Below, piece by piece: positions 35,505 through 46,160 of a stretch of 64,000 nucleotides of DNA. The stretch spans positions 535,977,793 through 536,041,792 of the forward strand of contig NC_077227.1 of assembly GCF_027887165.1 (NCBI RefSeq). The letters run 5' to 3'. How positions within the stretch are numbered: position 1 is the stretch's first letter; each line of letters begins with the position of its first letter. The notes under the pieces were generated by a model. It did not search any database, was not told the DNA's origin, and was given only the letters and a program-made list of their open reading frames with translations. Source of the DNA: Monodelphis domestica (lineage: Eukaryota; Chordata; Mammalia; Didelphimorphia; Didelphidae). The translations under genes were made by a program, and so were the position numbers.

Positions 35505-35815
35505 TGATTAGAGCAATCTCACAAGACTCGTGATGGAAAATACTACTTACCTCCAGAGAAAGAACTGATGGAGTCTGAATGAAGATCAAATCATACAATT
35601 TTTCACTTTCTGGAGGGGTTTTTCATGGTCTTTTTTTATTTATGTATTCTTTCACAACATGACTAACATTGAAATATGTTTCACATGATTATACGTGTTT
35701 AACCCATATCAAATTGCTTCCCATCTCAGAGATGGGCAGCAAGAATTTGAGACTCAACATTTTTTTAAGTTAAAATTTATTTTTACATGTAATTGAGAAA
35801 ATTTTTTTAATTTTA
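35505..35815 (+). mobile_element. L1 3' UTR fragment
   Basis: Reads ctccagagaaagaactgatg, tttcacaacatgactaacat, atatcaaattgcttcccatc and ttttacatgtaattgagaaa, the standard marsupial L1 end. Confidence 0.85.
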
Positions 35816-35827
35816 AATTTCTAGTTT

Positions 35828-35901
35828 ACTAGTCATTTTGACTCGAGTTATAATATCAGTGACCACATTCTCTTATATTTTAAATTTAATCCCTACAACT
35901 G
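35828..35901 (+). repeat. LTR 3' end scrap
   Basis: The ctagtcattttgactcgagt stretch and the aatttaatccctacaa end match the last 90 bp of the solo LTR at 11825-12477. Confidence 0.6.
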
Positions 35902-38585
35902 GAAGAGAAGCTTGAAATATATTGACATAATTTTACAAATTAGATAGAAACTTTGAATGAAATAGCGTAAGTATTTTGTTAAAAGAGAATAGCAAGAGAA
36001 ATAATAAAAGGGAAAAGAAGCTGTAGAATGTAGAAAACAGACTGGTAGAAAAACAATATGAGAATCATTTCATCCCATATCCCCACCCAATACACAGGTG
36101 GGTACAACCTCCCTGGAAAGCTCACAAAGAATTCTATTGCTTTGAAAAGATCTTCTAATGAAATCCTACAACTCTCTTCTAATGAGTGACTCTCAGGGTC
36201 CCTAAGTATCATCAGGAATAAAGTGAGGGCTTTTTCATGTTGGCCTTGCTCACTACAATCTATCTTATTCTTGTTCTTATTTGTGATTTCTTGGTGTTCA
36301 AATAAAATAAAAATATTTTTGTGTTACTTCAAAAAAACATTATGGTTATTGTTAGCACATCAGTTCTTTCTAGGAACAATGGTCTAGACTCTAGATCCTG
36401 CACATCACTAGTTTTATTTATAAAAAGACTAATTCAACTTTTTGAAGTTGTCCCAAATCAAGATCACCCAAACCTTTTGCAATCATTTATTAAATGGACA
36501 AAGGAATTATACTAGATTTCTGTCAGAATGCTTCAAGTTTGGAAAGTTCAACAATTGTTCTGTTTATTTGTTTGTTTGTGTACCCAAACTTGAGTCCCAA
36601 TAGAATCTTAACAAACTTGGAACCAGTGGGACAAATGATGGCACTTCAAAGTGAAGGAAGAGTATAAGCATTTATATAGTGACCGCTATTATGCCAACCT
36701 TAAGAAATGGGAGAGAGAGAAAGAAGGCTATTCTTCTGTGTACCGAACTCTTTGAAGATGATTCTCCTATGATCTCTTCTTCTGATGTGACTGAAAGCAG
36801 TAGTTTCTATCTTACTCCATTTGGTTTTGCTTAGATGTCAGTGAGACAGGGAATGACCTGACACTGTGCCATTGGTCTGGTATGTCCCAGGGAAATTCTT
36901 TGAAGTACTTAGGAAGCAGCAAAATCTATGGAGGCAAGAAATGGGTCAAGCAAACTAGTTTATTCAGCATATATTCTTGACCAGAAAGAAACAGACTAAA
37001 AGGACTTCCTCAGGCAGAAAGTAACTAGTGGCTCCAGAAGCTTGGGGAGGAGGTGGTAATCTTATATAAGTATAACCTGAGACCCAAAAGTCCTTTCAGA
37101 TGGGATTCCCCTTACTGGTGGAGACTCATTGCTTGATTCTCTATGCCTGCACGAGGGGCGGAATTGTCGGAGTTTGAGGGAGAAAAAAGATGTTGATCTG
37201 TCTTCCAACTTCAACAAAGAAGACAGAAGAAGCCAACATGTAAAGGAGCCAGAGCCTTCATCATGCCTCCATCCCTACCTTGCTATACCAGGGACTTCAG
37301 GGAATTTCCTCATGGGCGTTCTCTCTCAGTTAAACGATCTCACTCCTATCAGGATAACTCATTTACTCAATATTATCTCATATAGTTTCATCTGGCTACC
37401 TTCTCTGATTTCTATTTTTCTATCATCTTGGTTAAATGTGTTTATTTACTATTTAAAGAGATGCTCCTTAAGTGAGTGCTATTTACTAATGGTGTTTTTT
37501 GTGAAACAGACATTTGATGGGGACCCAAGCCTTAAATAAATAGCTTGGGATGTTCCTTTGAACAAAAACTTATCTTGACCCTAAAAATGGTTTTTTCCAA
37601 ACTAGTAATATTTGGGGATGGAGTGAGAATAGATATAATTCTAGCCCAATACCTTATCTGAAGAGAGGAGCATGGCTATCCTCTGCTCTCAAACACCTAC
37701 ATCCTCGTGGCAGAAATCAAAGATTCTCTTGGAGGTAGAGTGGGCAGCAATGACACTAAAAATGTCTGTGAATACATCTAAACCACACCTGGACAGACCC
37801 ATATGGACAAACATGGGTCAAAGGGCAACAAAATATAGCACATCTCCTTATATAAAGGCTAGAATAGGATCCCCTTAGCCTAGGGAGCTAGATATTACCA
37901 AAGTCTGATACCAAATCAGGCCCACTGAGGCAGGGGTGGTTGGTTGATAAGGGAGTGAGAGACTCACATATGTTAACTAAACAACTCCAGATGCTAAGGA
38001 AAGATTCCAACAGTAAGGGTACTTGAAACTTGAGCTGTTAGGAATAGCCTAGAACAATGACAATAGATGGAACGAAGATTACTATAACCTCCTTACTTTT
38101 TTGCCAACATCTGAAAAGTCTTGCACTACTTATGTCTCTAAATTTTATATTTAAAGCTCTTATTAAAGAATTAGTACTCCATTCACTGAAGAAATGTGCC
38201 TGTAAAGAATCATAAAGTGGGCTAGTGGAAAGAATTGACTTTAGAGGCAAGAAGACCTAGTCTGAATTTCCTCCTCTGACATACATTCATTCAATACATA
38301 TTAAGTGTTTACTATGTACCAGGCAATGTGCCAAATGATGGGATACAAAAATAGACCCTGTCCTAAAGAGACTGACTATGTGATAATAAGCTAGTTACTT
38401 AACTTCTGGGTGCCCCATGGCAATTTTGATACTGTATGCTGGAGAGCATGTCTTCCCCAGGAGTTCTGTATGTATACCAATAAAGTCACAGACTAAGATC
38501 TTTGGCCTCCCCTCCCCCCAAAAGAAAGAAATCTACCTATAAATATGTTTCTTGAGAGCAAGGACCAAGAACATAACAAATTCTC
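35902..38585. other. No gene seen; mixed unassigned sequence
   Basis: About 2.7 kb. A short MIR/L2-like piece sits at 38282-38365 (taagtgtttactatgtacca; ggcaatgtgccaaatgatgg). The 36640-37110 and 37660-37990 stretches are less AT-rich and contain TATA-like boxes (cttatataagtataacc; ccttatataaaggctag), so decayed LTRs are possible but unproven. No coding exon was recognised. Confidence 0.4.
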
Positions 38586-38589
38586 CCTG

Positions 38590-38842
38590 GTGGAATAAGG
38601 CAAATGTGAACAATTTGTTCCAATAGGTCAAGAAGGTGGTGAAGCAGGCCTTGTGGAGTACTTAAGGCTTAGTTAGACATCAAAAAAAGCCAGTCATATA
38701 TTACATTCCAAGACATCACCAGTCATCTTGACTTTTACCTTTCTACTAGACTCAATGACTCTGGAAGAAGAGAGGCAAACTACAACTTCACTTTGCTTAA
38801 ATACAATTTATATGCAAGTCAAAAGATATCACCCAAACCATT
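38590..38842 (+). mobile_element. RTE-tailed SINE
   Basis: Reads atttgttccaataggtcaag, gaagcaggccttgtggagta, tgactctggaagaagagagg and atgcaagtcaaaagatatca. The same element recurs at 57035-57335, where the final part (gtcctctttgagtatgaagg) is shared with the 3' end of the LINE at 39290-43416. Confidence 0.7.
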
Positions 38843-38929
38843 CTTTTATTATTTGGTTATTTTACTCTTTTTTTACTATTTTTTTTTTTACTATTTTATC
38901 TTGAAGTCCTATGGCAATAAGTGACAAGG

Positions 38930-39100
38930 CGAGCAGTTGGGTGGCTCAGTGGATTGAGAGCCAGGCCCAGAGATGGGAGGTTCTTGGTTCAAATCTGGCC
39001 TCAGAAACATCCCAGCTATGTGACCCTGAGCAAGTCACTTAACCCCCATTGCCTAGACCTTACCACTCTTCTGCCTTGGAACAGTATTGATTCCAAGTTA
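38930..39100 (+). mobile_element. tRNA-headed SINE, plus strand
   Basis: Reads gcagttgggtggctcagtgg to cttctgccttggaacagtat; the last part is shortened. Confidence 0.92.
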
Positions 39101-40723
39101 CAAAGCAGCAAGTGCAGATATACTGGGAGCTGTAATCACAGTCCTGTACACAGCCAGTCCAAGGCATAGACAAGTGATGGCAAATCTTTTAGCGTCAGGG
39201 AGATTTGGTAGCCCACTGGGTGTCTGAGCAGGCTTTTTTAAAGACTGCATCCATTTACTTCCTGATAAGAGGAAAGGTATAGAAAAGGTGTTCTAAAAAG
39301 TGTTTGCTTCACCCAACCTAACAATGGTCTGCCGTACAGCATCAGGCAGTGATGCTACCCTGTGGTGGAAATACCAAAAAAAAAAATGTACAAAAGCTTT
39401 TGCAAAGACTCTTCCCCTTGTGGGAATGGAATGTGAGCACATTTATGGACAACATAAAATCCAGCAGACCTAAAAGACAAGAAGCTCTTGTTGCAAGAGA
39501 ATTCAGCAGATATTTGATGTCCAAATAGCAGTTCTGAGTGAAATGAGGCTGGCAAGTAAAGGTGAGCTTACCAGGGCTGGAGCTGGGTACCCATTCTGAG
39601 GTTACCATCATGAGGAGTGCCGTGAAACTAGTTTATGTTTCACCATCAAATCTAATCTACAAGGTTGTATGCCTCCCAAAAGAAGAGAATGACAGGCTCA
39701 TGACAATGCAATTGCTACTTGCAGAAAAGTGCCATGCAACCATCATCAGTGTAAATGCTCCCATCATGACAAACCCCAATGAAGGCATTTTATAAAGACC
39801 TGGAGAGTCTCATCAACAGTGCAGCAAAAGAGAACAAGTTTATAATTCTGGATGACTTTAATGCTAGAACAGGTACAAACTATCAGAAATAGCAAGGAAT
39901 CCATGGGAGAAATAGAATTGGAAATAGCAACAACAACAATCCCTTACGACTGAAGATTTGTGAGTCTCCTGACCTCATCACCATTTACTATATACCACTT
40001 CCCTAAATGCAATAAAACTTTGTGGAATCACTCCCAAAGCAAACATTGGTATTTAGTAAACTATGTCATTGTGAGGATTAGAGGCAGACAGGATGTGAGA
40101 GTGACAAGGGTGATGTATGGTACTGAGTGCTGGAACTGAACATCAGAGACTTATCTTCTCCAAACTAAACATTCACATTCAACAAAAGCAGCACCCCCAA
40201 GGCAAGGCAACTACTGGAAGACTTAATGTCAACAGATTAGAGTACTTCTCCAAGCAAGAAGAATTAGTTGCTGACTAAGGGAAAGCTTTGTCAACAAGCA
40301 GTTGGACTGAAGCAGAAAAGGAGTGAGCCGCCTTCAGGGATTTGGGGCACAGAACCAAATTTATTCATCTGGGCCAGAATACTCAAAACAGCAAAACTTG
40401 TTTGCTAAAAATGATGAGGAAATGCAGAAACTACTAAATGAAAAACAAAAATTCCACAGGGTTTGCTAGCAAGATAGTTTGGCCATCTCTAAGAAGGCAG
40501 CATTTAACTCTAACAAAAGTAAAGTATAAGCAAAGCTTAGAAAGATGAAGGATTCTTGGCTCAGTAAGAAGGCAGATGAAATTCAGTTTTATGCTGATAG
40601 TAACAATCCAAATCACTTCTATGATGCCCTGAAGACTATTTATAAGCCAAAGACCTATAGTGACTCTTAACTACTTAGTGCTGACTGTAGCAAGGGAAGT
40701 TGCAAAGAAGTTGCAAAGATTGA

Positions 40724-41252
40724 GTGACAGCCCTCAAGCCTAGATTCTTAAGAGATGGCTGGGTGAAGATTCTAAGTTGTTGGATAGCTTTTCAGCTGTC
40801 TGTCTTTGAAGCTGGATTCAACACAGAAGCTGTAAATCTGAGAGGCTCCCTAAATTAACCATATCTTAAACTGCCTGCCTTGGATTATCATCCAGAAAAG
40901 GTTGAGTGGGACTTCCCCATTCATTCTGGTGGACAAAGTGATTTGGGTGAGGATTCCTCTATTTCCTGGATCTTTTAAGGACCTTCAAATGGTTTCTTCT
41001 GTCTGACCCACCAAGGACTCTGGAGAGTGTGAGAATCTGGGCTCTCTGTTTGGACTTTATCCTTTACTTAACTTGTACATTAGTTTAGTTTAGTTAGATT
41101 AAGATTAGTGTAGAAACTTTATTGGGTTAAGAATCTGAGTGGGAAATAGATGGTCCATCCTTCTCTACCATTACCTTCCTTTAATAAAATTATTACTTGT
41201 GTATGTTCCCTTTCCTAAACTTTTCCTCCTTTCTTTAAAATCCCCTTATAAC
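40724..41252 (+). repeat. Solo LTR inside the RTE-like LINE
   Basis: Interrupts the LINE between its linker and the reverse-transcriptase start. It begins about tgacagccctcaagcc and ends cccttataaca, with AATAAA near 41181. The LINE resumes as tggagagatgggtcaaacac near 41290. Edges are approximate and no target duplication was confirmed. Confidence 0.6.
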
Positions 41253-42074
41253 ATGATGGAGCCACACTAAACAGTAATAACAATATGATCCTGGAGAGAT
41301 GGGTCAAACACTCCCATGGTTTTCTCAACAGACCATCATTAATCAATGTTGAATCCATTAACTATATACCTCAGGTTAAAGTCAATCCCTCTCTAGCCAA
41401 ACTTCCAGTTGAAATAGTTTTGAATACTATTAGACAACTTCTGAAGTAGTTTTGAATACCACTAGTACCCTTTAGAGTGGCAAAGTGCCTGCTACTGATT
41501 GCATTCCAGCAGAAAATTTACGAGGCAGTGGATCTGCTGCACAGAAAAAAAGCTAGCTAAAATCTTCCAAGTTATATGGCAAGAGGAGGTTATTCCCCAG
41601 AAAATCAAGGATGCTTCCATTTTCCACTTCAATAAAGCAAAAGGAAATAAGTTGCCCTGTAACAATTGTGGGTAGGGGAGGGGAGTCCTCCTCTCTCTCT
41701 CAGCTTTTGCAGGCAAGATCTTTCCAAAAAGTGCTCCTTAATGGGCTGATCTTTCACCTGATCAACTACCCAAAAGCCAATGAGGCTTTAGAAAGGGCTG
41801 AAGAATGGTCAATATGGTGTTTGCTGCACAAAACAATTGTTTTGGAAGAAATGCCAGAAGCAGTTTGTACACAACATTCAGCCTTTGATACTGTTGTGAG
41901 GGCTTGTGGAAGATCCTGGCAAAATTTGGTTGTCCAGAGAAGTTCATCAGCCAGCTCCATGATAGCATGCTTGCACAACTTCTGGATAAGAGATGATGCT
42001 CTCATGCTTTCTTAATCACCAGTGGAGTGAAGCAGGACTGTATGCTTGCTCATGATTTTTAGCACAATGTTTTC

Positions 42075-42298
42075 TTTTTTTTTTTAAACCCTTACCTTCT
42101 GCCTTAGAACCAATAATATGTATTGGTTCTAATACTATATATTGGTTCCAAGGCAGAAGAGTGGTAAGGGCTAGGCAATGGGGGTTAAGTGACTTGCCCA
42201 GGGTCACACAGCTGGGAAGAGTCTGAGGCCAAATTTGAATCTAGGACCTCCCGTCTCTAGGCCTGACTCTCCATCCACTGAGCCACCCAACTTCCCCC
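42075..42298 (-). mobile_element. tRNA-headed SINE, minus strand, perfect 15-bp target duplication
   Basis: Flanked by tagcacaatgttttc at 42060-42074 and 42299-42313, inside the LINE. An internal partial repeat of the tattggttc unit (about 42118-42150) makes it slightly longer than usual. Confidence 0.97.
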
Positions 42299-43416
42299 TA
42301 GCACAATGTTTTCAATTATATTGTTAGACACTTTCAATGAGGACAAAAACATCATCAGGGTCAGCTACCTTATTCAGGGTAAATTATTTCACTTGAAAAG
42401 ACGCCAAGCCAATACTAAAGTGAGGGGACAGTCAGTGCATGATTTTCTGTTTGCAGATAGATGATTGTGTACTCAGTGTAGCTTCTGAGACTGAAATGAA
42501 ACAGAAATAATTTCTCAGCCACTTGTGCTAAAGTTGGTCTGACAAGTTACATCAGGAAAACAGAGGTTTTCCCCAAACAGCAACACACCGTCCATATGTG
42601 GAACCATCCGTTATAGCAAATGGAAACATTATGAATGTTGTGGACAAGTTCACCTACCTTTACAGTTTTTTTCAGGGATATCCACATAGATAAGGTTGAA
42701 GTATGCATTGCCAGGGCTAACTCAGTGTTTGGAAGACTCCAAAGGAAAATGTGGGAGAGAAGTATTAGGCTGCCTAACAAACTGAAGATCTGGGCTGTGC
42801 TGACCTCATTATTGTGTACCTGTAAAACCTGGACAATACACCAGTGCCATGCCAATCACTTCTATTTGAATTGTTTCAAGAAGGTCTTGAAGATCAACTG
42901 TCAAGATAAGGTACCAGAAGCTGAGGTTCTTTCTTGAGCTGAACTGCCAAGCATTCAAACTCTACTACAGAGAATGAAACTCCAATGGACTGGCAGGTAG
43001 TTCAAACGGCAAAAATATGTGTGCCTAAAAGGCTAATTACAGTGAGCTCACATGAGGCAAGGACTCACATGGAAGTCAAAAGAAGGGATAGAAAGACATT
43101 CTCAAGGTCCCTCTGAAAAACTTTGGTATTGATTGTGAGACGTGGCAGACATTGGCCCAGCACTGTCCGGCATGCCATGTCTGCATCAGAGAAGGTGCTG
43201 TGGTTTATGAGCAAAGCAGAATTGTAGTAACTCCAAAGAAACATGAGATGTGCAAATTTAGAGAGATCTCCATCCCAAATGTTCATATGGGCTATTTGTA
43301 CCCCATCTGTGCTAGAGACTTCTAAGCTCATATTGCTTCATCAGCCACAGTAAATATCAAAATCAGTCCCAACATAGTGATGTCATTTAGGTCCTTCAGT
43401 ATGAAGGACAACAACC

Positions 43417-43756
43417 TATCTGATTACAGCCTTCTTATCCAAGGCACTTTCTTACCACCATAGAAGTAAATCTTCCACAAAGGGCCTATCAAATGTGTGG
43501 GAGACTTTCTCTTGTTGGTCTTTGCCTAACCATGGAGTTTCAGGGATGACTGGTCCCCCCTCCTTTTATTTACTTATTTATAATCTGATGATGCAAAAGA
43601 GAACAATGAAAGGAGAGGTAGAAAAAGCTATGAGAAATTTGAATAAGGATCTTCATTTTTGATTGAAGGAATTAGGGAAAGCATCAAGTAGGAGGTGTCA
43701 CTTGAGATAAGACTTTAAAGGATAATTAAGCGGAAGAGCTAAGTTGTTCATTGAAA
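43417..43756. other. No gene seen
   Basis: About 340 bp without a recognised feature. Confidence 0.45.
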
Positions 43757-43915
43757 CCTGGAATCAGAAGGACCTGAGTTCAAGGCCTCAGATACTTCCT
43801 AGTTGTATGACCCTGGGCAAGTCACTTAACCCCAATTATCTAGCCCTTATTGCTCTTCTGATAGTATCAATTCTAAAACAGAACTATAAGGGTTTTGTTT
43901 TATTTTTTTTTTAAA
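43757..43915 (+). mobile_element. tRNA-headed SINE, plus strand, decayed
   Basis: Reads cctggaatcagaaggacctg, atgaccctgggcaagtcact and aattctaaaacagaactata; the head is poorly kept. Confidence 0.8.
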
Positions 43916-44235
43916 GGAAGGCTGGGAATTTCATTGGGGAACATAGGGGAGGAGGGGGGTTTCAGGGGACGAAGAAGAGAGACTCTAAGGCATAGAAGAT
44001 ATAGGTGAGTATAAGACAGTTTCTGATAGAGGGCAAGGTAAAAAAAAATAGTATAAAATTATATAAACGGGTCCTGCTAGGTTGTGGAAGACTTGGAATG
44101 CCAACCAAAGGATATGAGCTTTTTATTAGTGGAGCAACAAGGTTAAAGAATAGAAGCTTTGAACAGAGACAAATCAGAATTTTCATAATAGTAACAAGAG
44201 CACTACATCTGTGATCAGAATATTTGGGGTCACAA
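43916..44235. other. No gene seen
   Basis: About 320 bp without a recognised feature. Confidence 0.45.
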
Positions 44236-44239
44236 TTAT

Positions 44240-44348
44240 TTTTTTAATAAACCCTTACCTTCCATCTTAGAATCAATACTAGGTATTGGTTTGTTGCGAT
44301 GGGAATTAATGCCTGATTCTCAATCCACTGAGCTACCCAGTTGCCCCC
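44240..44348 (-). mobile_element. tRNA-headed SINE, minus strand, internally deleted
   Basis: Reversed tail (ataaacccttaccttccatc; aatcaatactaggtattggt) joins directly to the reversed head (tctcaatccactgagctacc), so the middle is missing. Confidence 0.85.
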
Positions 44349-45080
44349 TTTTCAAAATTAGACAAAAGAGTTAACTTCAATTTCCTCCTTAGCAAAATGA
44401 AAATGCTATAAGGCCCCTAACAGCTTTAAATCTATTAATTTTCTTGTTATTGTGATGTTATTCATCATAACTTTTTTTTGACATGTGAAATGCAATGCTT
44501 CCTTTAGAAAATCTCAAAACATTAAAGCTGGAGTTAAAAACAGTCTAGACCAACCCCTTTATTCTCCAGATAGAGAAAATGAAACTTAAATGGACTCAGT
44601 GATTTACCTAGTCACACAACCAATAAGAACTTCATCCAAAAATTCCAAAATACTTAACATTTAGCCATTGATAAAGAAACTGGGTTCTGCAGGGTCAAGG
44701 AAAAACTCATGAAATATTGGCTGAATCCTCCTTATGGTATGAAGGTGACCCTCAGCTCTCAAAAGCTATGCCAGCAGAAGGCAAGTTCTGGCAAGTCCTC
44801 CCAAGCTGGAAAGGCTTCAAGTACCAGCCTAGAGAGAAAATGTGTGTCTGGTCTTAAAATGTCAGCCTAGCTGGAGAATGGGGGAAGGCCCATCACCCTA
44901 ATCACTCTAACACATAGCCTTTTTTTGAACCTAAGATGGAAGGCTGTTATATCATCTTATATTATACAATATTTGTCATTGTATTATACATATAAATTCT
45001 TATTCTCATTCCCTTGTCTTCCTTCTGCTTCAGAAGGCTGAGAAAGCTGGGGAAAGGTGGGAAGATACCAGAAAAGATTC
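44349..45080. other. No gene seen
   Basis: A weak MIR-like piece at about 44530-44640 (ccagatagagaaaatgaaac; agtgatttacctagtcacac). The rest is unassigned. Confidence 0.45.
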
Positions 45081-45085
45081 AAAGG

Positions 45086-45192
45086 AAGCTCCTTGAGTAC
45101 TGAGACCACATTTCTTTATGTCCTCAGCATTTAGGTCAGTGCCTGGCAAATAGTCACATAATAGAAGCTTCATGAATAATTGTCGACTCACT
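45086..45192 (+). mobile_element. L2-type LINE 3' end scrap
   Basis: Reads agctccttgagtactgagac, ctcagcatttaggtcagtgc and tggcaaatagtcacataata, the common mammalian L2 end. Confidence 0.6.
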
Positions 45193-45415
45193 TATGTATG
45201 TTTCCCCAGAACAGGAACTTAGCAAACCTGACACACTTTATGCTCAGTAAATTAATTTTAGATTACCACTGCCTGGTGAGGAAGTGAGTTCTCCACACTA
45301 TTGATATAGATTAGTATAAAGGCTGAATGGTCTTTAATTAGATATGTTTCAGATGGGGAATCTATGTTGGGGTAGAGGTTAGATGGATAAGTTCCTCTAG
45401 TCTAATAAAAATTAT

Positions 45416-45632
45416 CCGGGCAGCTAAGTGGCAAGGTCAAGGAAGAGCAGAATTCAAATGCTGCCTTAGATACTTAATAGCTATGTAACCCTAGGTAAAT
45501 TACTTAACCTATTTTTCTGTAAGATGGGAATAGTAGCACCTATCTCACAATGTGGGGGGAATGATATTTCATAAGGGAAAGCGCATTGCACTCCTGAAGG
45601 CACTATATGAATGTTTTGTTATAATTATTAAC
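45416..45632 (+). mobile_element. CORE-SINE (MIR-related), plus strand
   Basis: Reads cgggcagctaagtggcaagg, ctaggtaaattacttaacct, tctgtaagatgggaatagta and ggcactatatgaatgttttg. Confidence 0.75.
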
Positions 45633-45717
45633 TATTAAAAGGAAAGCAGTGAAAAACATAAAAGAAAAGAGTTGAGAAACTGAGCATGAGTAGAAAAGAG
45701 AACGGTTGGGAACAGGA

Positions 45718-45768
45718 GGGGCGGGGCGGGATGGGACAGGGCGGAGCGGGGAAGGGAAAAAGGCGGGG
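45718..45768. promoter_or_regulatory. Cluster of GC boxes (Sp1/KLF type)
   Basis: ggggcggggcggg at 45718-45730, then ggcggagcgggg and aggcgggg. Further GC boxes lie nearer exon 1 (ccgcccctcc at 46001-46010 and gggcggggtt at about 46018-46027). Confidence 0.7.
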
Positions 45769-45878
45769 TTGAGACTCTGAACCAAAAAGAGCCAGACGTG
45801 AAAACGGTAGGAGGCTGGGCACTGAAGTTAGGTACCCTCCCCCACTCACTGTCTATGAAGACGTGATTTTCTACCCGG

Positions 45879-45892
45879 CCAATTTCCATTGG
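45879..45892. promoter_or_regulatory. Pair of opposed CCAAT boxes
   Basis: CCAAT at 45879-45883 and its reverse ATTGG at 45888-45892, forming ccaatttccattgg. NF-Y binds such boxes. They lie about 30 bp upstream of the ERSE. Confidence 0.7.
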
Positions 45893-45920
45893 CTATTCAA
45901 ATAAACGAAGACCGCGTGGA

Positions 45921-45939
45921 CCAATAAGGTGAAGCCACG
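45921..45939 (+). promoter_or_regulatory. ER stress response element (ERSE), perfect CCAAT-N9-CCACG
   Basis: CCAAT (45921-45925), nine bases aaggtgaag, then CCACG (45935-45939). This exact layout is bound by NF-Y with ATF6 (and XBP1) when unfolded proteins build up in the ER. It lies about 200 bp upstream of the start codon of an ER chaperone gene, the expected place. A further CGTGG half-site lies just upstream (45915-45919). The match is seen directly; its use is inferred. Confidence 0.85.
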
Positions 45940-46141
45940 GCTTGGCGAGAGTTTTCACTCCCTCCCACTTCCCGCCGCTATTGCTCCCTGGCCTCCTTAC
46001 CCGCCCCTCCTGGGCTGAGGGCGGGGTTCGCCGGGCTAGTGGGGGTGCTCAGTAGAGAGCGGGCGGGTGGCTGAGGAGCGGGCGAGCGTGTGCTACGGTG
46101 GCGGCTTTGACTGCAGTGGGGCCCCCGGGGTGCTCCTCAAC

Positions 46142-46160
46142 ATGATCGGCCTAAGGCTTG
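46142..46160 (+). CDS. PDIA6: PDIA6 coding exon 1
   Basis: Nineteen coding bases, ATG ATC GGC CTA AGG CTT G, then donor gtaggc. The Kozak context aacATGa has A at -3. I saw no upstream ATG in the leader from about 46000. The frame stays open upstream without a stop, so an N-terminally extended non-ATG start is possible in principle, but the signal peptide fits this ATG. Confidence 0.93.

Larger units (their letters stand above)
39290..43416 (+). mobile_element. Near full-length RTE-like LINE, decayed
   Basis: A non-LTR retrotransposon whose ORF gives an endonuclease and a reverse transcriptase. Endonuclease pieces: EWNVSTFMDN-like near 39425, RPKRQEALVAREFSRYL, NDRLMTMQLLLAEKCHATII, then a DDFNARTG-like stretch near 39850. 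Linker: KDSWLSKKADEIQFYADSNN near 40550. Reverse-transcriptase pieces: AFDTVVR near 41882, SGVKQDCMLAHDF near 42020, a HDFLFAD box near 42438. C-terminal part: FGRLQRKMWER near 42730, LLCTCKTWTIHQCHAN near 42815, QDKVPEAEVLS near 42905. Many stops and shifts break the frame. The 3' tail ends with atgaaggacaacaacc. It is interrupted by a solo LTR and a SINE. The clade is from memory; CR1/L2-group cannot be excluded. Confidence 0.8.

Noticed and set aside
39562-39795. Possible single-exon host gene
   Set aside because: It is the endonuclease part of the decayed RTE-like LINE.
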